A stretch of 64,000 bases of DNA from the NCBI RefSeq assembly GCF_015326965.1, contig NZ_CP017659.1, positions 2,852,001 through 2,916,000 on the forward strand. The letters are read 5' to 3'. Below the pieces are notes generated by a model. It worked only from the letters and a program-made list of their open reading frames with translations. It did no database searches and was not told the DNA's origin. Shown here piece after piece: positions 1-9,762 of the stretch. The position numbers and the translations under genes were made by a program. The DNA comes from Paenibacillus sp. JZ16 (GTDB taxonomy: Bacteria; Bacillota; Bacilli; Paenibacillales; Paenibacillaceae). Within the stretch, counting starts at the first letter, position 1. Every line of letters begins with the position of its first letter.

Positions 1-1
1 G

Positions 2-628
2 GATAAAAAAACGACTGTCTATACCATTATCGTTGTTGCCTTTCACTCTCTGTTCCTGCACTTGACGGAGAACTGGCACATCGCTTCGGATGAGCCGGTG
101 ATCAATGCCATCTTCGCCGGGTTGTTTGCCGGCGTCGGGATTGGACTCATCGTACGGGTTGGCGGCACTACGGCAGGTACGGTGATATTGGCCCGTCTGG
201 CTAATAAATATTGGGATTGGAATATCAGTTATGCCCTGCTGTTCTTTGACCTGATCGTGGCCGGACTGTCCGTCTTTGTAATCGGGATCGAGAAGGTGAT
301 GTTCACCGTGGTCATCCTCTATATTGGCACCAAGGCGATGGAGTTCATTATCGAGGGTTTGAATCCCAAAAAGGCCGTTACCATCATCTCGACTCATCAT
401 GACCGCATCGCGATTCGGGTGACGGAGATTATGGACCGCGGGGTGACCGTGCTTCGGGGTTATGGATATTACACCGGGCAGACCAAGGATGTGCTCTACA
501 TCGTCATCAGTAAACAGGAAGTTTCCATGCTCAAAAAAATCGTCCGTGCGGAGGATAAAAACGCCTTTGTCACGATTCACGACGTACGCGACGTGTTTGG
601 CGAAGGATTTATCGATATTTCGAAATAA
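2..628 (+). CDS. YitT family membrane protein, C-terminal part (5' end outside window)
   Basis: The reading frame is open from the first bases of the window, so the gene starts upstream and only its last 208 codons are seen. The visible part holds hydrophobic segments with the YitT-type stretches VGGTTAGTVILA and SYALLFFDLIVAGLSVF, followed by a soluble tail of about 90 residues (from VTIISTHHDRIA to the end) that matches the DUF2179 domain typical of full-length YitT proteins. The family consists of multi-pass membrane proteins of uncertain function. A TTG at 62 could be mistaken for the start, but coding similarity continues upstream of it. A strong terminator follows 30 bases after the stop, so this gene ends its transcription unit. 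A second YitT-type protein without the soluble tail lies at 49515-50120. Confidence 0.85.
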   Translation, partial: DKKTTVYTIIVVAFHSLFLHLTENWHIASDEPVINAIFAGLFAGVGIGLIVRVGGTTAGTVILARLANKYWDWNISYALLFFDLIVAGLSVFVIGIEKVMFTVVILYIGTKAMEFIIEGLNPKKAVTIISTHHDRIAIRVTEIMDRGVTVLRGYGYYTGQTKDVLYIVISKQEVSMLKKIVRAEDKNAFVTIHDVRDVFGEGFIDISK

Positions 629-657
629 GACCGCACTTATCCTTATATGAATAAGAA

Positions 658-695
658 GATCGAAACAGCCGTTCGGGCATGTTTCGATCTTTTTT
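658..695 (+). terminator. Rho-independent terminator of the YitT gene
   Basis: A perfect 10-bp stem (GATCGAAACA pairing with TGTTTCGATC), extended inward by GCC/GGC, is followed directly by six T residues. It lies 30 bases after the stop codon of the YitT gene. Confidence 0.9.
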
Positions 696-697
696 AT

Positions 698-973
698 TAT
701 GCCGTCAAGGGACTTATTGCCAAAATAAACATCGCTGCCGAGAACTTTTTCATGGCTTCAATCACTGTAATTACATTCCATTTCTTCCATATGCTCAGAC
801 GCTAATTATGCCGAAAAAACTGAAGGCAAAGTTCCTTTTATTTGTATTTTTCCATGACAAATTCGGATCATTTTTTGCATTTTCGCTACACGAAACACGG
901 GGTTATGGCTTATTAACTTACACCAAATGACAACTTTATAGAAATATTTAATGAGTTCGCAAAAAACATTTTA
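698..973. other. Gene-free interval upstream of gdhA
   Basis: This AT-rich stretch between the YitT terminator and the gdhA promoter carries no reading frame with a ribosome binding site. An 83-codon frame beginning inside the terminator at 679 has no Shine-Dalgarno sequence and unremarkable composition, so I treat it as chance. No repeat or RNA motif was recognised. Confidence 0.5.
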
Positions 974-1001
974 TTGGTAATACGAGGCAAGATTCTATAA
1001 A
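974..1001 (+). promoter_or_regulatory. Candidate sigma-A promoter of gdhA
   Basis: TTGGTA and TATAAA are separated by 16 bases and would start a transcript near 1008, giving a 5' untranslated region of about 130 bases before the preferred GTG start at 1141. The match is reasonable but imperfect and is not experimentally supported. Confidence 0.35.
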
Positions 1002-1026
1002 ATTCTTTTTAACTTAAAAATGCTGA

Positions 1027-2520
<1,494 letters not shown>

Positions 2521-2533
2521 ATAAGAACAAAAA

Positions 2534-2565
2534 AAAGCCCTGCCGCATATGCGGCAGGGCTTTTT
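2534..2565. terminator. Bidirectional terminator between gdhA and ddh
   Basis: A perfect palindrome (AAAGCCCTGCCGC / GCGGCAGGGCTTT with a tiny loop) is flanked by an A-run on the left and a T-run on the right, so it can end transcription from both converging genes. Confidence 0.92.
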
Positions 2566-2570
2566 GCAGC

Positions 2571-3554
2571 TTATAGAAGCTCGCTGCGGAGCTCTTCAGC
2601 CGATTTTGGAGATAAGTATCCCAGCGGGATATCAAACACCGTCTTGGCGCCTTGCTGTCCCTCTCTGCTCAAACGATGGGCAGCTCTTGCATAAGATACC
2701 AGCACACTGGCCGTAAATTCCGGATTGCTGTCAAGCTTCAGGCCAAATTCAACAATTTGTTTATTACCGCTTCCGGTTACGCCGCTGCGAATGACAAATC
2801 CGCCATGAGGCATGCCTGCATGCTCAGCTTCAAGCTCTTCTTGCGTAATGAAAGTTACGGTTGTATCGTAATCGGAAAAATAGTTAGGCATCGACACAAT
2901 CGTTTGACGGATTTGCTCTTGGTCCGCGCCTTCTTCCGCTACGACGAAGCAATCTCTCCGGTGCTTCTCGCGTGTGGCAAGCTCCGGTGTTTCACCAGAA
3001 CGGATTTGGTTGATAACCTCTTCTACTGGAACCGTGTATTGAACGCCTGCCTTCACCCCGGGAACACGACGGATGGCATCCGAGTGGCCCTGGCTCACGC
3101 CTTTGCCCCAGAAGGTATAATCCTTACCTTCCGGCAAAATCGCTTCGGCAAGCAGACGATTCATGGAGAACAAGCCCGGATCCCAGCCTGTCGAAATGAC
3201 GCTGACATGGCCTCCGCCCATCGCCGCTTTGTTGACTTCCTCGAAAAACTCAGGGATTTTCGCGTGTGTGTCAAAGCTGTCTACCGTATTGAACATGCTG
3301 GCAAGCTGTGGTGTTTGCTCAGGCAAATCCGTAGCCGAACCGCCGCACAGAATCATAACGTCAATCTTGCCGATATATTGCTCTGCCGCTGATATATGCT
3401 CGAAGCGAGCACCGGAATTGGCCGGCATTTGCTGCGGGTCTCTGCGCGTGAAGATGGCTACCAGCTCCAAATCCGGATTTTGCCCGATGGCTTTCTGTAC
3501 GCCTTTGCCCAAATTTCCATAACCTACGATCCCTACTTTAATAGATGCTTTCAA
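2571..3554 (-). CDS. ddh: meso-Diaminopimelate D-dehydrogenase
   Basis: NADPH-dependent enzyme that reductively aminates L-2-amino-6-oxopimelate to meso-diaminopimelate in one step, bypassing the succinylase/acetylase branches of lysine and peptidoglycan precursor synthesis. The 327-residue product has the nucleotide-binding GYGNLGKG at residues 11-18 and the family stretches LCGGSATDLPEQTP, VDSFDTH, STGWDPGLFSMNR and FWGKGVSQGHSDAIRR. Length is typical (about 320-330). The TTG at 3554 is chosen because GGGAGG lies six bases upstream and the product then begins right before the Rossmann strand; an upstream ATG at 3635 would add 27 unlikely residues. A good promoter lies at 3620-3647. Confidence 0.93.
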   Translation of the reverse strand: MKASIKVGIVGYGNLGKGVQKAIGQNPDLELVAIFTRRDPQQMPANSGARFEHISAAEQYIGKIDVMILCGGSATDLPEQTPQLASMFNTVDSFDTHAKIPEFFEEVNKAAMGGGHVSVISTGWDPGLFSMNRLLAEAILPEGKDYTFWGKGVSQGHSDAIRRVPGVKAGVQYTVPVEEVINQIRSGETPELATREKHRRDCFVVAEEGADQEQIRQTIVSMPNYFSDYDTTVTFITQEELEAEHAGMPHGGFVIRSGVTGSGNKQIVEFGLKLDSNPEFTASVLVSYARAAHRLSREGQQGAKTVFDIPLGYLSPKSAEELRSELL

Positions 3555-3619
3555 TGTAATCCTCCCTTTGTCAGAACCATTTCCTGTAGCATGATGTTTA
3601 TGTACCGCTTTAAAGTATA

Positions 3620-3647
3620 AGTATATAGACATCACTCAAATTGTAAA
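3620..3647 (-). promoter_or_regulatory. Candidate sigma-A promoter of ddh
   Basis: On the minus strand TTTACA is followed after 16 bases by TATACT. Transcription would start about 60 bases before the TTG start of ddh. Confidence 0.5.
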
Positions 3648-3704
3648 CTATTTTATATGGACAGGAAATTGTTTCTATCTGTGTTATTCTTATTTTCCAC
3701 CGTG

Positions 3705-4766
3705 CTATCCGATAACTTGTACAACATTTCCTTCTTGATCCTTGATTTCCGTCTTCAGGACTTCAATCCGAATTCCTTGCAAGCCAGAAAGCTCGAAGGT
3801 GCTGACCTGCGGCAGCAATCGGCTTGAAAATTCACCCGCGGTCCGATCGTCCAAAACAAGGGTAACATCTCCATCCTCTGCAGTCCAGCGACTCTCTTCC
3901 CCCGGCTCAAAAACGACCCGAACATCCGAGCCTACTAGGCTCAGTTTCTTATCTTTCAGAATTCGGCCCTGCAGCAGCTTCCCGATAATTTCGGCCTGCT
4001 TGGCGCCTATTTGTAAGGTGGCCGGAGTTTTACTGAACCAGCCCTTCTTCCCCGGTTCAAAAGCCAGCTGGCTCACGTAGAGAAATCCGGTGTTCGAGCC
4101 CTCTTGTTTTCTCCCCCGATCAACGGCTTCTGAAATCGAAGGCATCTTCAGCAGCGAATCCCGATCCAGGTCCGTTATGTACTGCGGCATATATTCCGCA
4201 CAAGCTTGTAATACGCCAAGCGTATTCCATGTCTGCATCGCCTCGAGCTCTTCACGTGTGATGCCAACCATCTGCAGGAATTCTACCCGACCATTCGGCG
4301 TATCCATCCCCGGCAGCTCGGGATCCAGGGTGAAGGCGAGTGCGGTCAATTGCGTATCGGTTCCCAGGCAGATCGGCCCATTGGCATCCAAATAATCCCC
4401 CGAGCGAAAAACATTCCCGCTGTTAAACACGTATCTCCCCATGTTCTGAAGCAGATTTAGCGCCCACGCCGGCGGCTCTTCCTCGCCCTCCCGCTTAGCC
4501 AGCCTGAACGTCAATTCGAATCCGTAACCGCTCTCCTCCAGATTGTCCGACTCCTTGTCATACAGCTCGCTAAAGCCATAAGTGACCATATGCCAATGGG
4601 GAAAAGGGGCATTCGACGTATAAGCGCTGATTCCATTCAGCGGATCGGATCCTCCAAGAGCATAAGGAATTAGGGCTCCGTAATGTTTCGGCTCCTGCTC
4701 CCCGTACAGCTTCAACAGCTGCTCGTCAATTGCGTCCCAGCCTGCGGCGTTTTCTTCATGTGTCAT
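3705..4766 (-). CDS. SUFU (suppressor of fused) domain protein
   Basis: A 353-residue soluble protein with no signal peptide. The first 200 residues carry the bacterial SUFU pattern: LYGEQEPKHYG near the start, ALGGSDPLNGISAY, then HWHMVTYGFSELY and YGFELTFRLA near residue 75. The C-terminal 150 residues are a second region ending in LQGIRIEVLKTEI. Bacterial SUFU proteins are reported in genome surveys as frequent immunity-type or accessory proteins of polymorphic toxin loci, but no toxin gene is seen here, so the role is unknown. The ATG at 4766 has GGGAGGG eight to nine bases upstream; a longer frame from 4826 lacks a ribosome site. It is divergent from the MORN-repeat gene. Confidence 0.85.
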   Translation of the reverse strand: MTHEENAAGWDAIDEQLLKLYGEQEPKHYGALIPYALGGSDPLNGISAYTSNAPFPHWHMVTYGFSELYDKESDNLEESGYGFELTFRLAKREGEEEPPAWALNLLQNMGRYVFNSGNVFRSGDYLDANGPICLGTDTQLTALAFTLDPELPGMDTPNGRVEFLQMVGITREELEAMQTWNTLGVLQACAEYMPQYITDLDRDSLLKMPSISEAVDRGRKQEGSNTGFLYVSQLAFEPGKKGWFSKTPATLQIGAKQAEIIGKLLQGRILKDKKLSLVGSDVRVVFEPGEESRWTAEDGDVTLVLDDRTAGEFSSRLLPQVSTFELSGLQGIRIEVLKTEIKDQEGNVVQVIG

Positions 4767-4932
4767 ATCCTGTTCCCTCCCGTTATCCTTGCATCCAAAA
4801 ATATAACCATATCCGAATAGGCCCAATCATTCAAGTCACCATCCTCTTCCGCTTCATTATATAGGACGTATAGAGGAATGAAGAAGTAACCAGCGAAGTG
4901 TATAATAGAACCATCTCAACAAAGGAGCCTAC

Positions 4933-5670
4933 ATGTTCATGAAAAAAATAACGGCATTATCCGTAACCTTAACACTTTCAGCTTCGCTTATAGCCACTTC
5001 GCTAGCCCCGCTGCCGGGTTCCGTCGATGCGGCCTCCGCCAAGGAATGGATACAGATCTCCGAACGGACATCCTATTACGGTGAAGCAGCCAACGGCCAG
5101 CCCAATGGGCGCGGTACGATCAAGTGGGGAAATGGCAAACAATATTCCGGCGAATTCATTAACGGGAAGCGCACCGGAAACGGTAAATACATTAACGAAT
5201 ATCAATTAGACGGTGAGACGCATAAGGTGGTGTATATCGGCCGCTGGAACAACGACAAAATGGATGGCGAAGGCATCCTGACGCATAAGGTGACGTTGCC
5301 TGACGGGTCCGTTCGATGGAATCAGATCCAGAAGGGGACATTCCAGGCAGGTGTATTCCAAAGCGGATACGATGTCATTCATGCCGTCGCGGATCCCGAC
5401 TACAGCTTTACCTACAAGAAAGGCAAGGAATCGCTCGAAATCATGGGCTTCAATCAAAACATGAAGCAAGCCTGGGCCGCCGGAACGATGTTCAGCGTTC
5501 ATTACAAAAACGGCAACATCAACAAAAAATCTTCGATCTTCCCTGCCAATTCGGCGGCTGAACAGCGTCAAAATGACGCCGCGATTCGTTATTTCAAGAG
5601 CATTCAAAGCAAAATAAATCCTCACCTGGAACAATTTGAAGCATTGTCCAAGCAGGTTCCGTTAAAATAA
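4933..5670 (+). CDS. Secreted MORN-repeat protein
   Basis: A 245-residue protein with a clear N-terminal signal peptide (MFMKKITALSV, hydrophobic core, probable cleavage after VDAASA near residue 35). Residues 48-120 contain three MORN-like repeats of the form YxGxxxxGxxxGxGxxxxxxG: YYGEAANGQPNGRG, YSGEFINGKRTGNG and YIGRWNNDKMDGEG. The rest has no recognised domain. MORN repeats are beta-hairpin modules seen in wall-associated and membrane-contacting proteins; an extracytoplasmic role is inferred. AAAGGAG lies five bases before the ATG at 4933; a second ATG at 4939 is possible. A terminator follows 25 bases downstream, so the gene is transcribed alone. Confidence 0.82.
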   Translation: MFMKKITALSVTLTLSASLIATSLAPLPGSVDAASAKEWIQISERTSYYGEAANGQPNGRGTIKWGNGKQYSGEFINGKRTGNGKYINEYQLDGETHKVVYIGRWNNDKMDGEGILTHKVTLPDGSVRWNQIQKGTFQAGVFQSGYDVIHAVADPDYSFTYKKGKESLEIMGFNQNMKQAWAAGTMFSVHYKNGNINKKSSIFPANSAAEQRQNDAAIRYFKSIQSKINPHLEQFEALSKQVPLK

Positions 5671-5694
5671 CCCAGCCCCATACAATCGTCAAAG

Positions 5695-5730
5695 AACCCG
5701 GTAGCTTGCCTAGAGCAAGACCGGGTTTTT
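5695..5730 (+). terminator. Terminator of the MORN-repeat gene
   Basis: AACCCGGT and ACCGGGTT pair around an inner CTTGC/GCAAG stem and are followed by TTTTT. Confidence 0.88.
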
Positions 5731-5852
5731 CCATTACCTAAGGCTATTAATCACAATATTTCTATGAAGCAGGACCCTCGAGTACATACTAAATCGTATA
5801 ATGATCCACTTTCTCGACCACGATGGTATCCCCCATTCATTCGGCGATATCT

Positions 5853-5948
5853 CTACTGTGAACGTCCCTCGTTCAGCATCGTGATGGTCTTATCGATTCG
5901 CCGCTGCCGGGTTTCCATCGCTTGCAAGCTTGATAACGATAAACCTAC
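5853..5948 (-). pseudogene. Possible 3' remnant of a YdeI/OmdA-like gene
   Basis: On the minus strand, just after the SDR stop codon, a frame without its own start reads LSLSSLQAMETRQRRIDKTI followed by TMLNEGRSQ and a TAG stop. Basic helices of the form ETRxxRIxKTIxML(x)EGK close many YdeI/OmdA-type proteins, so this looks like the tail of a lost gene. There is no upstream body of such a gene: the SDR gene abuts it. The identification rests on one short motif from memory. Confidence 0.3.
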
Positions 5949-6710
5949 CTACTGTGCCGTCCAGCCGCCATCCACAAGCAGCAAAGTGCCAGTAACGAGA
6001 TCAGCTGCCGGGGAGGCGAGATAAATCACGGCTCCGGCCACATCGCCTATGGTGCCGATCCGCCCTGCGGGAATCCGTGCCAGGACGCCGTCGCGGAAAT
6101 CAGGGGAGTCCAAACGCTCGGCTGTTCCCGGCGTATGGATGAACGTAGGGCCGACGGCATTAATGTTCACGCCACGGCTGGACCACTCCAGCGCCAGCAC
6201 CTTCGTCAGCTGATTCACGCCGCCTTTGGAGGCGCAATAGGCTGCCCCTTCCGTAATCCCAACGACACTCACCTGGGAGCTGACGTTAATGATTTTTCCG
6301 AACCCCTGCTCCAGCATGATACGGCCAGCGGCCTGACAGCAGAAAAATACGCCCTTCAAATTCACGTCCATCATCTCATCCCAATAATCCTCCGTGATCT
6401 CTTCCGCCAGCATCCCCTCTCCCAGACCCGCGTTATTGACCACGATATCGAGCCGGCCGAAATCCTTGGCTACCTGACCAAATACGGCTCGGATCTGCTC
6501 CACATTCCGGACGTCCAGCTCATAGGCCTTGGCCTGACCTCCTGCCTGAGAGATTTCCTCGACCAATGGATGGAGCAGGTCCTTGCTTCGTGCCATGACG
6601 GCAACCTTGGCCCCAGCCGCTGCCAGCGCTTGGGCTAGTCCATAACCGATGCCTTTGCTGGCCCCCGTCACGATTGCGATTTTATCCTGTATGCTGAAAT
6701 TAGGCTGCAT
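5949..6710 (-). CDS. Short-chain dehydrogenase/reductase (classical SDR)
   Basis: A 253-residue classical SDR: TGASKGIG near residues 15-22 (NAD(P) binding), NNAG near 93, an active-site Ser in INVSSQVS and YCASKGG (Tyr and Lys of the catalytic tetrad) near 155, then PTFIHTPGT and the C-terminal GTLLLVDGGW. The overall pattern is closest to gluconate 5-dehydrogenase or FabG-like reductases, but the substrate cannot be read from sequence. The ATG at 6710 has GGAGGT seven bases upstream and is preferred to a start at 6725. It stands alone between two differently oriented genes. Confidence 0.88.
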   Translation of the reverse strand: MQPNFSIQDKIAIVTGASKGIGYGLAQALAAAGAKVAVMARSKDLLHPLVEEISQAGGQAKAYELDVRNVEQIRAVFGQVAKDFGRLDIVVNNAGLGEGMLAEEITEDYWDEMMDVNLKGVFFCCQAAGRIMLEQGFGKIINVSSQVSVVGITEGAAYCASKGGVNQLTKVLALEWSSRGVNINAVGPTFIHTPGTAERLDSPDFRDGVLARIPAGRIGTIGDVAGAVIYLASPAADLVTGTLLLVDGGWTAQ

Positions 6711-6936
6711 ATGTAATACCTCCATTTCTTATATACATTTATGTTAGTTTCATTAAAGCATGATGGCTGGTCAGCAGCAATCTTTGCCAGTTCCCCTTCC
6801 CAATAAATTCATCCCGTTAAGTACTAAGAATACGTTCATTTGCAGCAGCAATAGAGGAATCTCAGCCCGTGGGCTAGAAATGATGAGGATAATAGCGATC
6901 GTTGTTTAGTATGGAGCGTATGGAGGAAATCCACTT

Positions 6937-8034
6937 ATGAGCGGACGGTTATCTGAAGCGCAGCAGCAAGCGATTCTTCATGTCGAATCAACAGCGGCGA
7001 GCCAGCGAAGGGTCGCCTTGAAAATGACGGAGCACATCTTGCGGAAGCATGCAAAAGCTTCCGTAACGATCGGCTCACTGTTATCCTATATCGAAAAATT
7101 TGCCCGCGTCACGTTGAATTTCCATCCGGATCGGATACTGCCCGCCGGACACGCTGTCATCGAATCCCTCATGGCAGAAGGCATATATCATAACCAATTC
7201 ATCACGAGCGTGACTAATGGAAGCAAGACCGCTTATCCGGGCGGTGACCGCGACCAATGGGAACGGCTCCTGTTTGGCGGAGCCTACCAGCAGCCCGGTG
7301 TGCGTAACGACGAGCGGCCGAAATACGGAGGACTTAATCTTATGAATTATGTCGATGGCGCGTCTCCCCGCTTTGGCTCCTGTTTGTTGGTGCTGTCCCC
7401 TAACGTATTGAACCGCTGTACCTTTACGTTCGGAGACAGTCATGTAGGTCCCGAGTATGTAGGCACACTCCGTCGGTGGGATTCCATTCTCGCTGCACTC
7501 TTGCATCAAGTTGAGTCCACTGGCTCGGCCCTGGGTTCCCCGAATGTGGACATTCCATCCATGCTGGATCGGCTTCTTCATCTGCCTTCATCATATACCG
7601 GTTCTTCCGGGCCTGTCGGTCGTTCCTTGGATGATTATATTGAAGCGCAGATCCATGGCGTCATTGACTTGTCCAGCGATGTGGAGGCCCTGGTAGCCGA
7701 TCCTTCCTATAGGAACACCCCAATTGGATCTTTGCTTCATGCTTTATGTGAACGGTATAACCTCACCTTGTCCTGGCATCCCGGCTTCTGCCTTGCTGTA
7801 CGGGATGTTCCGGATGATTTTCGGGGACCCGCCATGCCGCCGCTCGCCAAGCGGATCGATCAACGGTTTGGAGGCTCGCTGGGCATGCTGGATGCAGCCA
7901 TTATCGGCAAAGCAGCTGCTCAACTGCACCATGATTCAAGCGAATGGAGCGATTGGGGAACATTTGCTGAAACCTTCCAGCATCTCAAACAGCTGTGGCA
8001 TGTGCTCGTAAAGTATGGACATTCGTATCCGTAG
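6937..8034 (+). CDS. DUF3626 family protein
   Basis: A 365-residue cytosolic protein. It opens with the DUF3626-type SEAQQQAILHVE and HFHPDR-like VTLNFHPDR near residue 60; the core has LLFGGAYQQPGVRNDERPKYG, then LNLMNYVDGASPRFGSC and the stretch NRCTFTFGDSH. No membrane segment, signal or known catalytic family was certain. The run ERPKYG...FGSC...FTFGDS, followed by VGPEY, is reminiscent of ADP-ribosyltransferase folds (an Arg on a first strand, a Ser-containing strand, a late Glu), which is my inference only. GGAGG lies 11 bases before the ATG. It is followed by an AraC regulator gene 152 bases downstream. Confidence 0.75.
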   Translation: MSGRLSEAQQQAILHVESTAASQRRVALKMTEHILRKHAKASVTIGSLLSYIEKFARVTLNFHPDRILPAGHAVIESLMAEGIYHNQFITSVTNGSKTAYPGGDRDQWERLLFGGAYQQPGVRNDERPKYGGLNLMNYVDGASPRFGSCLLVLSPNVLNRCTFTFGDSHVGPEYVGTLRRWDSILAALLHQVESTGSALGSPNVDIPSMLDRLLHLPSSYTGSSGPVGRSLDDYIEAQIHGVIDLSSDVEALVADPSYRNTPIGSLLHALCERYNLTLSWHPGFCLAVRDVPDDFRGPAMPPLAKRIDQRFGGSLGMLDAAIIGKAAAQLHHDSSEWSDWGTFAETFQHLKQLWHVLVKYGHSYP

Positions 8035-8186
8035 ACGCCAAACCGCTAAGCTGTATTTTTTGCCTAGTACCTGCGTTGGAATGATGGTTTGACTTAGATA
8101 ACCGGGCTAGCGGAATCCGTTCAGCAACGGCTAGGCCTATCAAGCGCACCTTCTTATACATTGATCTTAGAAAGGATGATGACCGG

Positions 8187-9041
8187 ATGGATTGGGTAAA
8201 GCGGATGAATGAGGCCATAGGCTATATAGAAGATCACATAACCGAGGAGATCGATTACGCTGAAGCTGCTCAGATCGCATGCTGCTCCGTTTATCATTTT
8301 CAACGCATGTTTCCGTTCATTACGGATGTGTCGCTGTCCGAATACATACGGAGACGCCGGCTGACACTGGCCGCTTACGAGCTGCAAAACAGCGATATCA
8401 AAGTAATCGATCTAGCGCTTAAATATGGTTATGATTCCCCGGAGGCGTTCGCGCGTGCGTTCCAGAACATGCATGGCACAACGCCGACGGCTGCACGCCA
8501 AACCGGCACCAAACTGAAGGCCTATCCCCGCATCTCCTTTCAATTCTCAATGCGAGGGGCTGCCGAAATGAATTACAGAATCGAAGAAATGAAAGAGTTT
8601 TCCGTTGTCGGTTTCAAGGAGCAGGTACGCACGCAGCGTGCTTATGAAGACGTTCCCCGCCTCTGGATGGAGGCCCAGGAGAAGGGCATTTTCGAGAAAC
8701 TATGGAACTATCGTGTGCAGGACCATCCGATCCGCGGAATACTCGGTGTTTGTGCAGACGGTGACTATGGGAAGAATGAGGATTTTGACTACATCATGTC
8801 CGTCGTATCCACGGATACGCCTCAGGAACCGATGGTACAGCGACATTTCCCTGCCGCCACTTGGGCCGTATTCGAGCTGGAAGGAGATCCAAGCGGCATT
8901 GCAGAGATGTGGAAACGTCTTTATACGGAGTGGATACCATCCCAAACTTATGATCTAGCGCCGCTTCCCGCCATCGAATGCTATCTTCCTCCGGATGAGC
9001 ATAAGAACGAGTTATGGATTCCCGTGATTAGAAAGGCTTAG
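8187..9041 (+). CDS. AraC-family regulator with GyrI-like effector domain
   Basis: A 284-residue transcription regulator. Residues 8-105 hold two helix-turn-helix units of the AraC/XylS type (AAQIACCSVYHFQRMF and DLALKYGYDSPEAFARAFQ, ending GTTPTAARQ). Residues 125-284 are a GyrI-like/AraC effector-binding domain that starts with MNYRIEEMKEFSVVGFKE and ends in the beta-strand pattern IECYLPPDE...ELWIPVIRKA. Such proteins sense small hydrophobic or cationic ligands and often control efflux or stress genes. AAAGGATG lies upstream of the ATG. Two more GyrI-like proteins follow within 1.5 kb. Confidence 0.88.
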   Translation: MDWVKRMNEAIGYIEDHITEEIDYAEAAQIACCSVYHFQRMFPFITDVSLSEYIRRRRLTLAAYELQNSDIKVIDLALKYGYDSPEAFARAFQNMHGTTPTAARQTGTKLKAYPRISFQFSMRGAAEMNYRIEEMKEFSVVGFKEQVRTQRAYEDVPRLWMEAQEKGIFEKLWNYRVQDHPIRGILGVCADGDYGKNEDFDYIMSVVSTDTPQEPMVQRHFPAATWAVFELEGDPSGIAEMWKRLYTEWIPSQTYDLAPLPAIECYLPPDEHKNELWIPVIRKA

Positions 9042-9070
9042 TACAACTCCGCAGTAGCGACGTATTTTTC

Positions 9071-9106
9071 GCTCACCGCTACGAAAATCTAGATCGTGCG
9101 GTGAGC
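9071..9106. repeat. Inverted repeat between convergent GyrI-domain genes
   Basis: GCTCACCGC and GCGGTGAGC form a perfect 9-bp stem with an 18-base loop. The T-run lies before, not after, the stem on the plus strand, so terminator activity is weakly supported in either direction. Confidence 0.45.
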
Positions 9107-9176
9107 ACTCCATCATTTTTCCCCGCCTATATGAAACAAGCCCAACCTGCCCAATCCTTCGAGGACTTTTCTGTTC

Positions 9177-9668
9177 TCATATATGAACAGGAATCATGAT
9201 GATAAATTCGGGGTCATCCGCATAGGGATCCTGGCTCATCGGATATTTTTCGAAATGCGTTAAATGATCCGGGTTATATTCCGAGTAACCTTGTTCTTTG
9301 ATCCAGGCATAGATATTGTTATAGGACTGATCGATGCTCTGCTCTTTCCGATGAGTACAAGTGGCATAGGTTAATGCGGGAACGGATATCGTAACCATCC
9401 CCTCCGGCACTTCGTCGATCCGTTCCACTTCCACGACCGCGTAGTGAATAAATCCGTCACCACCGGGAACAGCGTGATAAGATAGCCCCAGCAGCGTGTC
9501 GGTATGCAAGGCATGGGGGATCTCCGCGAGCCGCTCTTGCATCAACCGATGCACTGCACGTATCCCGCCTGCGCCCGCCTCGGCAAATGTGCCTTCCCAC
9601 TTCAATCCTATCGCCTGAAAAGCTTCCTTAGTCGTAACCGCTGCTTCGTTTCGTTGATCGATTGTCAT
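9177..9668 (-). CDS. GyrI-like (AraC effector-binding) domain protein
   Basis: A free-standing 163-residue GyrI-like domain without a DNA-binding part. Landmarks are FQAIGLKWEGTFAE, the central GLSYHAVPGGDGFIHYAVVEV, VPALTYATCTHRK, and the closing acidic strand DPEFIIMIPVHI, where an internal Glu usually contacts the ligand. Stand-alone members bind small molecules or act as hydrolases or DNA-gyrase inhibitors; which applies here is unknown. The ATG at 9668 has AAAGGAG nine bases upstream and is preferred to a start at 9734. It is divergent from the regulator at 9763, with about 95 bases between the starts, which suggests joint control. Confidence 0.82.
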   Translation of the reverse strand: MTIDQRNEAAVTTKEAFQAIGLKWEGTFAEAGAGGIRAVHRLMQERLAEIPHALHTDTLLGLSYHAVPGGDGFIHYAVVEVERIDEVPEGMVTISVPALTYATCTHRKEQSIDQSYNNIYAWIKEQGYSEYNPDHLTHFEKYPMSQDPYADDPEFIIMIPVHI

Positions 9669-9762
9669 CAGTAAATGCTCCTTTATCCTGTATTTGGTTT
9701 CATTATATACTTGAACTATGCCAGAAACTGTCACAGTATAAAAAAATCACAGGAGCGAAAAC

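Noticed and set aside
679..930. 83-codon plus-strand frame upstream of gdhA
   Set aside because: It starts inside the terminator hairpin, has no ribosome site, and shows no domain-like pattern.
9071..9106. Terminator reading of the 9-bp inverted repeat
   Set aside because: The T-run precedes the stem on the plus strand and is absent after it on the minus strand. It was kept only as an inverted repeat.
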